Assembly: GCA_044450785.1 (NCBI GenBank)
Contig: JBIOJM010000046.1
Span: 1 to 42,450 of the forward strand
DNA length: 42,450 bases
DNA from: JBIOJM01 sp044450785
GTDB taxonomy: Bacteria > Planctomycetota > Planctomycetia > Isosphaerales > Isosphaeraceae
Reading direction: 5' to 3'
Below, in pieces: positions 1 to 8,327 of the stretch (positions are counted from its first letter, which is position 1; each line of letters opens with the position of its first letter). The notes beneath the pieces are model-generated. The model had not been told where the DNA came from, did not search any database, and saw nothing but the letters and a program-made list of their open reading frames with translations. A program made the translations under genes and the position numbers.

Positions 1-123
1 ACCGGTGACTATCCGCTGAAGGAGGGTTACCCAGATGAATACCCCGAGACGATGAAAATCCGGTTCGATGAGGAACTCCCCCTATGGAATTACCGTGCCA
101 TTCCGGACAAATGCGACAATTAA
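1..123 (+). CDS. C-terminal tail of an unidentified protein, cut by the window edge
   Basis: Frame 1 is open from the first base to a TAA at 121-123 and gives 40 residues rich in charged and aromatic amino acids, ending LWNYRAIPDKCDN. The composition looks like real protein. The ending faintly recalls the WNYT(I)xP tail of ISAzo13/Rhodopirellula-type transposases, but that is too short to trust. The rest of the gene lies before the window. It converges on the WD40 gene that ends at 254. Confidence 0.5.
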   Translation, partial: TGDYPLKEGYPDEYPETMKIRFDEELPLWNYRAIPDKCDN

Positions 124-253
124 TAAATCTCGTATCCTTACTTCCGATGATAGAACTCCAGTGGGTTTCCGTGAAGCCGGTCGCAAGCCGCGGCCGGCGT
201 TCCATCGGCATGACGAACGAACCGCCCGGTTGGGGACAAAGATCTGATTTTTT

Positions 254-1339
254 TCAATTGCCAGATGAGATCGGCAAGTCCCAGAGGTGGATCGTGCCGT
301 CGAAGCCGCCGGCGGCCAGGGCGTGACCGTCAGGCGCGAAGGCAAGCGAGTGAGCCCCGGAGTGCCTCAGCCGCTCCGGGCGGATCTTGAGCGTCGCAAG
401 GTCCCAGAAGGTGATCAGTCCTTTATAGTCCGCGGCGGCCAGGGTGGCGCCATCGGGACTGATCGCCACCGTGACGACTGCCCCCGAAGGACCGCGCAGC
501 GGCGCACACTCCGCCCCGGTGGTCATGTCCCAGAGCCGAACGACCGGGCTCACCTGGTCACACAGGAACAGGAGCCGGCCATCGGGCGAGAACGTCAGCG
601 CGACGAACGTGTTCGTCAGTCTGATGATCACGAACCGTTCCCGGCCGGTCCGCAAGTCCCAGATTCGCACCGAACGGTCACCGCCGGACGAGGCCAGCGT
701 CGTGCCGTCAGGCGCGAAGGCCAGCGAGGCGACGAAGTCCGTATGCCCGTCCAGGGTCAACCGATTGCATAGGCTGGAGGCGTCCCATAGCGTGATCCTG
801 CCGTCCTGCTGTCCCACGGCCAAGCTCGCGCCGTCGGGAGCGAAGGACAGGCACGCGGCGCCGGCGGTCGCAGCGGCCATGTCGTGGAGGGTCCGCGACT
901 CATTGGCGACGAGATCGTGAAGGGCGACCGTCGCGGTCGGGCTCCCTGTCGCCAGAATCCGGTTGTCGGGGCTGAACGCCGCGCAGCGGACCCGGCCGGT
1001 CCCCTGGGGTAGGAACGGGTACTCCGGGTGCGCCGCCAGGTCCCAGATCGCGATCGAGCCGTCGACGCCGACCGAGGACAGCATCGCGCCGTCGGGCCGG
1101 AATGCGACCGACTTGACCGTGCCGCCATGCCTGATCAGAGTCTCGTCGGCCGAAGTCCGCGCGCCCCGGTCGCACTCGCCCAAGAGGCAGGCCGCGGCCG
1201 CCACGCTCGCCCCCAGAAACGCAACCGCTTGCCACGTCACGATCGCCAGCCGGACCGGACGCCCTACCGAGCGCGATCGCTGTCGCTCTCCCGCACTCCG
1301 CTCATTCCATGTCCCGATCGTGTCTTCCAACATGAGCAT
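254..1339 (-). CDS. Membrane-anchored seven-bladed WD40 repeat protein
   Basis: The 361-residue product has a basic, Ser/Arg-rich N-terminus, one hydrophobic segment at about residues 32-53 (LAIVTWQAVAFLG onwards), and then seven WD40 units. Each unit shows the FxPDG...G..D..I.iWDL pattern, from GGTVKSVAFRPDG to GTIHLWDL, so it should form one complete beta-propeller. Such propellers are protein-interaction platforms, and the partner is not shown here. I chose the ATG at 1339 because GGAGGAG lies just upstream; a second ATG at 1333 is also possible. The open frame continues further upstream, but that part is the shadow of the TetR gene. The anchor suggests that the propeller sits outside the cytoplasmic membrane (inference). 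Confidence 0.85.
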   Translation of the reverse strand: MLMLEDTIGTWNERSAGERQRSRSVGRPVRLAIVTWQAVAFLGASVAAAACLLGECDRGARTSADETLIRHGGTVKSVAFRPDGAMLSSVGVDGSIAIWDLAAHPEYPFLPQGTGRVRCAAFSPDNRILATGSPTATVALHDLVANESRTLHDMAAATAGAACLSFAPDGASLAVGQQDGRITLWDASSLCNRLTLDGHTDFVASLAFAPDGTTLASSGGDRSVRIWDLRTGRERFVIIRLTNTFVALTFSPDGRLLFLCDQVSPVVRLWDMTTGAECAPLRGPSGAVVTVAISPDGATLAAADYKGLITFWDLATLKIRPERLRHSGAHSLAFAPDGHALAAGGFDGTIHLWDLPISSGN

Positions 1340-1557
1340 CTCTCCTCCGCCCCGGGGCTGAAATTGCCCTGGCGTGCCGCGCAACACGTGCCTACATACC
1401 CTGATATTCGCTGATCTTGCCAGAAGATTAGCACGAATCACAGCGGAATCGTTCCAGCACCTGGACAGCCACCTGGGCGTCGAGGTTCGCTGCCGCGGCG
1501 AGCTTTGTCGGGATGGCGAGCCGGAGCCGGTCGTGGAGCCGGGTCTGCCGGGCCTGG

Positions 1558-2217
1558 TCAACCATCGCGTGCTCCTGTCGTACCGCGGCCGCTCTTGACC
1601 AGGCCGCGAATCATGACCTCGATGGCCGTCCGTGCAACCTCCTCGACCGGCCGCCATTGAACCCAGGTGTCGGGGCCCATGATCAAGTGCAATGACGCCA
1701 CGCCGTGCACCCCGCTCCAGACGACCTGCGCGAGCAGGTCGGGGTCCTGGTATTCGTCGCGGAAAATCCTGGCCGCGAGCCCCTCGACCACCGTCGCGCG
1801 TAAAAACGCATAAGCGTCCTGGTCGGGATCGCCACGCTCGATCTCGTGGCAGGCGTCTTCGTCTCGAGGGATGTGCGGAGTCATGAACATCAGCCGGTAG
1901 TGGCTGGGATAGCGCAGCGCGAATGTGATGTAAGTCTCTCCCAGCTTGCGCAGCCGCTCGATCGGGTCTGCGATCCGCCCGATCTTCTTGAAAGAGTCGT
2001 GCAGCGCCCCGAAGTCCATGTCGCACAGGGCATGCAGCAGGGCCTCCTTGTCGTCGAAATAGTTGTACAAGGTCGTGGCGGAGTAACCAATTTTCACCGC
2101 AACCTTGCGCATCGAGACCGCCTCAACCCCCTCCGCCACGAACAACTCGCGCGCCGCGTCGAGGATCTTTTCCCGCAACTCGTCCTGGTGCTGCCTCCGT
2201 CTGATGGCCGACTTCAT
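1558..2217 (-). CDS. TetR/AcrR-family transcriptional repressor
   Basis: A 219-residue regulator. The N-terminal helix-turn-helix domain (about residues 10-58) has the typical TetR pattern ILDAARELFVAEGVEAVSMR followed by KIGYSATTLYNYFDDKEALL. The C-terminal all-helical part (about 60-215) would bind a ligand and dimerise; its ligand cannot be read from sequence. The ATG at 2217 is preferred over an upstream start because the extra 19 codons would be encoded by the promoter and operator repeats, and GGGAG lies about 9 nt before this ATG. Two tandem TetR-type palindromes in its own promoter (2236-2264) indicate autorepression. The WD40 gene lies 218 bp downstream on the same strand and could be cotranscribed, though the gap is long. 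Confidence 0.9.
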   Translation of the reverse strand: MKSAIRRRQHQDELREKILDAARELFVAEGVEAVSMRKVAVKIGYSATTLYNYFDDKEALLHALCDMDFGALHDSFKKIGRIADPIERLRKLGETYITFALRYPSHYRLMFMTPHIPRDEDACHEIERGDPDQDAYAFLRATVVEGLAARIFRDEYQDPDLLAQVVWSGVHGVASLHLIMGPDTWVQWRPVEEVARTAIEVMIRGLVKSGRGTTGARDG

Positions 2218-2233
2218 CCTGCGCTCCCAATTG

Positions 2234-2274
2234 GTTAACGGTGTTATTCTAGTTAACAGTGTTATCGAAGTCAA
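2234..2274 (-). promoter_or_regulatory. Sigma-70 promoter of the TetR gene with two tandem TetR operators
   Basis: Read on the minus strand, there is a -35 TTGACT (2274-2269), a 17-nt spacer and a -10 TAGAAT (2251-2246). One perfect palindrome, TAACA-G-TGTTA (2254-2264), fills the spacer. A second copy with one mismatch, TAACGGTGTTA (2236-2246), covers the downstream edge of the -10. The two sites are 18 bp apart, within the direct repeat GTTAAC(A/G)GTGTTAT. Repressor bound here would block RNA polymerase. The divergent glmM operon starts about 160-200 bp away and might also be affected. Confidence 0.75.
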
Positions 2275-2353
2275 GGGGCCGTTTGCTCGATTCTGGAAGA
2301 GGCCCGTTGCGTGAGCCCTTGCTCGATTATGCCTTCCTACTCTAAGTTGTGGT

Positions 2354-2374
2354 CAGTAGGCAGTAGGCAGTAGG
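2354..2374. repeat. Heptanucleotide tandem repeat, CAGTAGG x3
   Basis: Three perfect copies of CAGTAGG, with a fourth degraded one (CAGTGAA), lie just before the glmM gene. They resemble the 7-bp short tandem repeats (STRR) known from cyanobacteria. The same period-7 design recurs with different units at 6265 and 25623-25687. Confidence 0.8.
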
Positions 2375-2433
2375 CAGTGAAGACAGTTCGCAGCGTATTC
2401 ACTGGCAACGACTCAAGCAGAGAGGCGAACTTG

Positions 2434-3837
2434 GTGAGCGGTAATGGTACAAGGATCGCCGGCATCTCGGGTCTTCGAGGTGTTGTGGGCGACGGTCTCG
2501 ACCCGGCGGTTGCCGTCGAATTCGCCGCGGCCTACGCGAGCGAGTGTGAGGACGGTCCGATCGTTCTGGGTCACGATGGACGGGTCTCGGCCCGGCTCTT
2601 CGCGGCGGCGGTTGAGGCCGGCGTCACCGCGACCGGCCACGATGTCCTCTACACCGGCGCCACGGCCACACCCACGATCGGAATCCTGGTCCGGGAATTC
2701 CAGGCGGCCGGCGGCATCCAGATATCGGCGTCGCATAATCCACCCAAGTACAATGGCCTCAAGTTCTTCCAACGTGCCGGCATGGTCTTGAGCCAGTCGC
2801 AGGGTCGCTCCATGCTCGACCGATGGCAGCGACGTGAGTTTCGTTGGGCGAGCTGGGAATCGCTGGGCCGGGCTCGTACGATCGAGGATCCGGACCGCCG
2901 GCACCTGGCGTCCGTCCTGGGCATCGTCGACGCTCAGTCGATCCAGCGCCGCGGACTGAAGGTGGTTCTGGACGCCTGCCACGGCGCTGGGGGGCGACTG
3001 GGTACGGCCTTGCTCCAGGCCCTCGGATGTCGGACGTTGGTCCTGGGGGGGCAGCCGGACGGTCGCTACGACCACTCCCCCGAGCCGACAGAGACCAACT
3101 TGAGCGAGTTCGCCGCGATCGTGCCGGCCGTCGGCGCGGCCGTCGGCTTCTTCCAGGACCCCGATGCGGATCGGCTGGCGATCGTCGACGAGACGGGCCG
3201 TTACATCGGCGAGGAGCTGACCCTGGCGCTGGCGGCCCTGCGCCGGCTCGATCACGCGAATGGACCCGTCGTGCTCAACCTTTCGACCTCCCGCGTCACC
3301 GAGGACCTGGCACGACATCGAGGCTGTGAGGTCTTCCGCACGCCGGTCGGCGAGATCAACGTCGTCGAGCGGATGCTAGCAGAGAACGCGGTTCTGGGCG
3401 GCGAGGGCAACGGCGGGGTGATCGACCCGAGGGTCGGCTTCGTCCGCGACAGCTTCGTGGGGATGGCGATGATCCTCGACCTGCTGGCTGCCTCCGCAGG
3501 ACCGCTGTCGCACCTGGTCGACGGTTTACCGCGTTACGCCATGGTCAAGGACCAGTATCCGCTGGCGACGGGACCTGATGCGGGCCGGGAGGCCCGGGGG
3601 GGCGCCACCGGCGTTGCCGCACTCTGGGACCGGATCGCCGCGGCGTGCCCTCTCGCGCGAGCTGATCGCCGCGACGGCCTGCGCCTCGACTGGGACGACC
3701 GCTGGGTGCACGTCCGTGCCAGCAATACCGAGCCGATCGTCCGGGTGATCTCCGAGGCCGCCGAGCCCAACCTGGCGCGCGAGCTGGCCCAGCGGATCGG
3801 CCGATGGATCGGCACCCCCTGGGAGGGTCCTCCATGA
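2434..3837 (+). CDS. glmM: Phosphoglucosamine mutase / phosphohexomutase
   Basis: A 467-residue alpha-D-phosphohexomutase. The family moves phosphate between C6 and C1 of a hexose phosphate; GlmM makes glucosamine-1-phosphate for cell-wall and LPS precursors. Visible motifs are the catalytic serine loop GIQISASHNPPKYNG (Ser100), the metal loop DPDADR, the sugar-specificity loop GEGNGGVIDP and the phosphate-binding RASNTEP near the C-terminus. I chose the GTG at 2434 with AGAGAGG upstream; the earlier GTG at 2377 would start inside the heptamer repeat. The loop PPKYNG is not the classic bacterial GlmM form, so a phosphomannomutase/phosphoglucomutase role is possible. It overlaps the next gene by 4 nt (ATGA), so the two are translationally coupled. 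Confidence 0.85.
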   Translation: MSGNGTRIAGISGLRGVVGDGLDPAVAVEFAAAYASECEDGPIVLGHDGRVSARLFAAAVEAGVTATGHDVLYTGATATPTIGILVREFQAAGGIQISASHNPPKYNGLKFFQRAGMVLSQSQGRSMLDRWQRREFRWASWESLGRARTIEDPDRRHLASVLGIVDAQSIQRRGLKVVLDACHGAGGRLGTALLQALGCRTLVLGGQPDGRYDHSPEPTETNLSEFAAIVPAVGAAVGFFQDPDADRLAIVDETGRYIGEELTLALAALRRLDHANGPVVLNLSTSRVTEDLARHRGCEVFRTPVGEINVVERMLAENAVLGGEGNGGVIDPRVGFVRDSFVGMAMILDLLAASAGPLSHLVDGLPRYAMVKDQYPLATGPDAGREARGGATGVAALWDRIAAACPLARADRRDGLRLDWDDRWVHVRASNTEPIVRVISEAAEPNLARELAQRIGRWIGTPWEGPP

Positions 3838-4583
3838 GCAGCTCAGGGTGGCCCACGTTCGAGCGCCCCGTCGCCGTCGCGTTCGTCGATGTCGACGGGA
3901 CGTTGCTGGCGCAGACGACGACTTTCCTCTTCGCGCGCATCCTGTATCGCCGGGGCTGGATCCGTCGTTCGTTCTTCTTGAGGGGGCTCTACCATGGATT
4001 GCAGCATCGCTTCGGCCGGCTGGACTACGGCCGGTTGATCGCCATCGGATTGAGCTCCATCGCGCGGATCCCGGTCGTCGAGCTGGAACGGATTGCCTAT
4101 GAGAATTTTGCGGAGTTCGTCCGGCCCCGTCTCTACGAGGGGGTCGTCGACCACCTGTATGGCTTGCGGCGCGCGGGCACCTCGATCGTGCTCGTGTCGT
4201 CGTCGCCCGGGCTGGTCATCCAGCCGCTCGCCATTTATCTGGGGTGCACCGACACCCTCACGACCCCGGTCCTGATCGAGCGCGGCCGCATGGTGGGGAT
4301 GGGCGCGGGCCCTCCCTGCTACGGTGACGGCAAGCTGTACTGGGCCGAGCAATGGGCACATGCCCATCACATCAGGATGGAGGACGCGGTCGCCTATGCC
4401 GACAACTGGAGCGATCGGAGCCTGCTGGAAGAGGCTGGCCGGGCGGTGGTGGTCCACCCGAAAGGGCGCCTCTTGCGCCTGGCGCGCGCCAGGGGGTGGG
4501 ATATCGTTCGACCGCGACGTCCCCGTGGCGCAGAACCATTGAACGGTAAGGCTTCGAGTCACAAACGGGATCACGGTTCTTGA
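3834..4583 (+). CDS. HAD-superfamily (subfamily IB) phosphatase, SerB-like
   Basis: A 249-residue haloacid dehalogenase-type hydrolase. Motif I is DVDGTLL (nucleophile Asp), motif II is VLVSSSPG, the motif III lysine lies in the stretch GDGKLYWAEQ, and motif IV is YADNWSD. The helical cap between motifs I and II fits HAD-IB enzymes related to phosphoserine phosphatase. The substrate cannot be assigned. The ATG at 3834 overlaps the mutase stop and has GGGAGG 6-7 nt upstream. Coupling to a sugar-phosphate mutase suggests a sugar- or lipid-phosphate substrate (inference). Confidence 0.85.
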   Translation: MSSSGWPTFERPVAVAFVDVDGTLLAQTTTFLFARILYRRGWIRRSFFLRGLYHGLQHRFGRLDYGRLIAIGLSSIARIPVVELERIAYENFAEFVRPRLYEGVVDHLYGLRRAGTSIVLVSSSPGLVIQPLAIYLGCTDTLTTPVLIERGRMVGMGAGPPCYGDGKLYWAEQWAHAHHIRMEDAVAYADNWSDRSLLEEAGRAVVVHPKGRLLRLARARGWDIVRPRRPRGAEPLNGKASSHKRDHGS

Positions 4584-4838
4584 GCCGTCGACCACGATCG
4601 CTCATGCTGCCGGGCAGCCAGAAACGCGGCTTCTCCATCGATGGGTGCATTGGTGCGGGCGACGGCTTGGTCTCGATCCATTTCTGCCGAGTGCTGCTCC
4701 CTATTCGCCGTTTCTTGACTTGGTTAGTATACTAGAGATTCTGGATCGAGCGATTTTTCGGGTAACGGCGGTCCGTTCAATTGAGAGCGGACCGTTCGCA
4801 CGTTAGACCCGAGCACGAGGCAAGGTGAGACGGCCACC

Positions 4839-5519
4839 ATGAACGACGAGACTTCGGCGAATCAACCGCACGACCCGCCGACCTGTACGGAAAGCCTGAT
4901 TTCCCGAACCCGGAAGGCAGGGCCGGCTGCTGTGGCCTTGGTGATCGGCCTCGCCGCACTCACGGCACAGGCCTCCGAGTCGGACCTGGTCAGCGACATC
5001 CAACGCTATTGCACGGTCTGCTGGCGCAACGCGCGGCTCGACCCCAGACTCTGGGACGATTGCACCCAGGAAGTCTGCTGCCGGCTGCTCACCAAGGCCC
5101 GGCAGGGTGAGCTCGATATGACCCAGGTCCTGGCCGAAGACACGCCCGAGCGGCGTGAGCTCGTCCGGGCGATCGACATGGTCCGTAAGCGGGTCCAGCG
5201 GACCAAGCGCTATCAACCGCTCGATGCATTCACGACCCCCGCCCTGGACCTCGACCAGCGCCATCGAGAGCGACTCGAGCTGGGCGAGATTCTCGAAGCA
5301 GCACGCCGCGCCGTTCTGACCGCCCGCCAGGACCGTATCATCGAGCTCTGGATGCGAGGCTGGTCGGTCCCCGAAATCGGCGCCGAGCTGAAGCTCCCCG
5401 TCACTCGGGTCAGCGACGAGAAATACAAGGCCCTGCGCAAGCTCGAGCGCCAACTTGGCAATCGCCGCGATGAGCTCGAGTTTGGGCTGCCCTCGACGGC
5501 CGCGGCACAACTGGGTTGA
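4839..5519 (+). CDS. Sigma-70/ECF-like sigma factor with a hydrophobic N-terminal stretch
   Basis: A 226-residue protein. Residues about 48-88 look like sigma region 2 (DLVSDIQRYCTVCWRNARL and DDCTQEVCCRLL). Residues about 165-205 look like region 4, with a helix-turn-helix in WSVPEIGAELKLPVTRVSDE. Between them is an unusually long linker. Residues 28-43 (AAVALVIGLAALTAQA) are strongly hydrophobic, which is odd for a sigma factor and could be an anchor. If the start were moved to an internal GTG near 4932, that stretch would be cut. No anti-sigma gene is adjacent. The 255 bp upstream hold a 10-bp palindrome TAGTATACTA (4725-4734) and a nearby TTGACT, but their spacing is not that of a promoter. 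Confidence 0.75.
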   Translation: MNDETSANQPHDPPTCTESLISRTRKAGPAAVALVIGLAALTAQASESDLVSDIQRYCTVCWRNARLDPRLWDDCTQEVCCRLLTKARQGELDMTQVLAEDTPERRELVRAIDMVRKRVQRTKRYQPLDAFTTPALDLDQRHRERLELGEILEAARRAVLTARQDRIIELWMRGWSVPEIGAELKLPVTRVSDEKYKALRKLERQLGNRRDELEFGLPSTAAAQLG

Positions 5520-5557
5520 GACAATCGGGCCGTTCCTTCGAGGCACGGCCCGACGCA

Positions 5558-6022
<465 letters not shown>

Positions 6023-6264
6023 CGTGTCATCCTCCTTCCGGGCTGGGATTCGGGGCATTCGAGTGGGGGTCGATTCCTGGTACGGGCCATCATGACGGTT
6101 GTTGACCTGGATGGACGTTGACGTCTTTTTATCCGCGCCCCGGCTGCGCGGAAAGTCCTCAGGGCGCGAATTCGTTCCGCGGGCGTGTCAAAACCGCATG
6201 CTTGAACGGATTGTTGACGCCCGGCGCATCCGAGACACATTGATGGGCCGCGCCGAGACTCGAA

Positions 6265-6292
6265 GGACTAAGGACTAAGGACCAAGGACTAA
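6265..6292. repeat. Heptanucleotide tandem repeat, GGACTAA x4
   Basis: Four copies of GGACTAA (the third is GGACCAA) end 5 nt before the archease start codon. The repeat itself supplies the only Shine-Dalgarno-like AAGGA (6284-6288), about 9 nt before the ATG. The repeat may therefore influence translation of archease. Confidence 0.85.
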
Positions 6293-6297
6293 GATCC

Positions 6298-6720
6298 ATG
6301 GGCCGCGTCGAGACGTTCGACCACACCGCCGACCTGGGCCTCAGAATCTTCGGCGAGGACCTGGCGGACCTGTTCCGGACGGCCGCCGAGGGTCTCTTCG
6401 ACGTGATCGTGGCCAATCGCGACCAAGTCCAGGTCGTTGAAACCGAGCCGGTTTCCCTGGAGGCGGAGTCCACCGAAGACCTGCTGGTCGGTTGGCTCAA
6501 CGAGCTCATCTTTCGATGTGAGACCCGGCATCGGCTGTACACGCGGTTCGACGTCGTCTTGGGCGACTCGGGCCGTCGCCTCGACGGAACGATCGGCGGC
6601 GAGCCGATCGACCGCGGCCGCCACCTCCTGGACCACGAGGTCAAGGCGGCGACCCGCCATGGATTGAGCTTGCGGCCCGAAAACGGAGGCTGGGCCGCCG
6701 AGGTCATTCTGGACATCTGA
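6298..6720 (+). CDS. Archease-family protein
   Basis: A 140-residue protein matching the archease (MTH1598/TM1083) family. It opens with FDHTADLGLRIFG, holds LFRTAAEGLFDVI and ends with KAATRHGL and VILDI. Archease activates the RNA ligase RtcB by aiding guanylylation and gives it multiple turnovers in tRNA splicing or RNA repair. No rtcB is present in this window, so the partner must be elsewhere. The length fits the family. The ATG at 6298 follows a heptamer repeat that provides the ribosome-binding site. It is isolated, with the peroxiredoxin divergent upstream. Confidence 0.85.
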   Translation: MGRVETFDHTADLGLRIFGEDLADLFRTAAEGLFDVIVANRDQVQVVETEPVSLEAESTEDLLVGWLNELIFRCETRHRLYTRFDVVLGDSGRRLDGTIGGEPIDRGRHLLDHEVKAATRHGLSLRPENGGWAAEVILDI

Positions 6721-6801
6721 ATCCGGATAATTGAAACTTGGAGCGAGATTCAAGAGTCTGTTCCCTCGTCGGCCTTGATCCGAAACAGCCTCGCAACGCC
6801 T

Positions 6802-7263
6802 TCAGGAACGGACGCCGGGGAAAGAGCGATTGGGGATGAGGAGGACGTCAAGGTCGGCCCCGCGGAACTCAGCATCGAAGTACTGCAAGCAGCCGGCATG
6901 GCCAAGCAACGGCCGGGGCAGCGTTGCGGCGTCGACGAAGCCGACGATCGCCGTCCAGCGGTACGTCTCACGGATCCCGTCGCTCATCTGGATCTCTACA
7001 GGTGCGTAACGGCAGCGTAGCGGCGTGCGGCCAGCCAGGCCGATCGGGCGCTCCTCGACTCCGGTGAGGTCCAGCCCGAGGGCCGTCGCGATCCAGTCGG
7101 GAAGGACCGTGTCATCGGCACCGGTATCCAGAACGCTAGTGCGCGTCAAGGAGCCGCCAGACCCGGCGAATCGGACGGGCATCATGGGGCGGGGCCGCAC
7201 CAAGCTCCCGCCCAGCGCCGGCTGGGGCCGGCGGGTCACGCCTACCATGTAAGGGACCCTCAT
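6802..7263 (-). CDS. Retropepsin-like aspartyl protease (single domain)
   Basis: A 153-residue protein with the aspartic protease signature VLDTGADDTVLP at about residues 44-55, followed by beta-rich segments and a second hydrophobic turn (LLGHAGCLQYFDAEF). One catalytic Asp per chain implies that a homodimer forms the active site, as in retroviral proteases. There is no signal peptide, so it is probably cytoplasmic. It overlaps the upstream small gene by ATGA (7260-7263), so the two are coupled. An internal start (MVGVTRR) is possible. The substrate is unknown. Confidence 0.8.
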   Translation of the reverse strand: MRVPYMVGVTRRPQPALGGSLVRPRPMMPVRFAGSGGSLTRTSVLDTGADDTVLPDWIATALGLDLTGVEERPIGLAGRTPLRCRYAPVEIQMSDGIRETYRWTAIVGFVDAATLPRPLLGHAGCLQYFDAEFRGADLDVLLIPNRSFPGVRS

Positions 7264-7517
7264 CCGGACGTTTCCTGTCCCCCCTGGAAGAGCAACCCCC
7301 CGCCCGGGAAGACGTCGTCGGAAGGGATGTCTTCGATCGGCGTCTCGGCCGGGCTGTAGCCCAAGGCCTTCACGGCGGCGAGGACCTTCAAGGGGTCGGG
7401 ATCGCTGGCCAGGATCCGCGTCCCGTCGGGGCTCCAGGCCACATGTTGGCCGGTGTACCGGTCCAACTCGTCAGCCAGGAATGCGTTGCGATTCTTGACG
7501 AATTGCTCCAGGCTCAT
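7260..7517 (-). CDS. Small DUF5678-like protein coupled to the retropepsin
   Basis: An 85-residue acidic protein. Its core (YTGQHVAWSPDGTRILASD followed by LKVLAAVKALGY and PIEDIP) resembles the short DUF5678 fold of unknown function: a beta hairpin followed by a helix. The start at 7517 has GGAGCC 5 nt before the ATG. It is the first gene of a two-gene unit with the aspartyl protease and overlaps it by 4 nt. The role is unknown; it could be a substrate-delivery partner or an antitoxin-like partner of the protease (speculation). Confidence 0.65.
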   Translation of the reverse strand: MSLEQFVKNRNAFLADELDRYTGQHVAWSPDGTRILASDPDPLKVLAAVKALGYSPAETPIEDIPSDDVFPGGGLLFQGGQETSG

Positions 7518-7791
7518 GGCAAGGCTCCGCGCGAGGGGGATTCTGAAAAGATCGATACCCTCGACGTTAGGCGCGCCTTCACCGGAACGTCAAGGCGCGC
7601 GAAATACCCCCCTTCGGTCCAATCGAACATAAGGCAAGCTCTCCCGGTTTCTCACATGATCATCGGGAGCCCGGCCTGCTCTCGGGTTCATGTTGATTTT
7701 GATGTCCACAAAATCCACGGCTGCTGCGGTTACTTGGAGAATAGGCACTGCGGCAACGGTACGATCGTCCATGCCGAGCTCGAAAAAATTG

Positions 7792-8325
7792 ATGAGCAGT
7801 TCATTCCCCCTCTATCAACAGATCATTGAGCCGATCGAGGATCGCATGATCCGCTCCGTGTGGTGGATCACGCGGAACGCCCAGGACGCCGAGGACGCGA
7901 TGCAAAACGCGCTCATGGCAATCTGGAAGCGCCGGCATCGGATCAGCCAGCATGCAATCCCCCAAGCACTAGCCTTGAAGATTTGCATCGATGCCGCGTG
8001 TGACGTTGCTCGACGGCGCGCGCGGGATCGGCGCAAGATCGAACCGAACGACCCCACCGACCAGCTTGTCGACGGTGTGCGGTTGCCCTGGGAGCAGCTC
8101 GCCCAACGGTAGCTTGCCAGTGAAATCCTCATGGCCATCAATCGACTTTCCCGCCGTCAGGCCGTGGCGATCACGTTGCGTGTGTTCGAGGAGTTGCCGT
8201 ACCAACAAATCGCGGCGGCCATGGACTGCACCGAGGCTACGGCTCGCAAGCACGTCGAGCGCGCTCGCGGCCACCTGCGAGTTGTGCTGGCGAAGCACGA
8301 ACCCAATCGCATCGTAAGGAGTTGA
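7792..8325 (+). pseudogene. ECF sigma factor interrupted by an in-frame TAG
   Basis: Two halves of one ECF sigma factor lie in the same frame on either side of a TAG at 8110-8112. The first half (7792-8109) carries region 2: LYQQIIEPIEDRMIRSVWW, then QDAEDAMQNALMAIWKRRH. The second half carries region 4 with its helix-turn-helix: LSRRQAVAITLRVFEELPYQ and IAAAMDCTEATARKHVERAR. With the stop read through, it would be 177 residues, a normal ECF length. A single C-to-T change of CAG (Gln) would explain it; readthrough or a sequencing error are alternatives. The next gene, a likely anti-sigma factor, is intact and 3 nt downstream. The ribosome-binding site before 7792 is weak. Confidence 0.8.
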
Positions 8326-8327
8326 TC

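Noticed and set aside
4715..4734. Promoter made of TTGACT and TATACT before the sigma gene at 4839
   Set aside because: The two boxes are only 7 nt apart; no properly spaced partner is visible.
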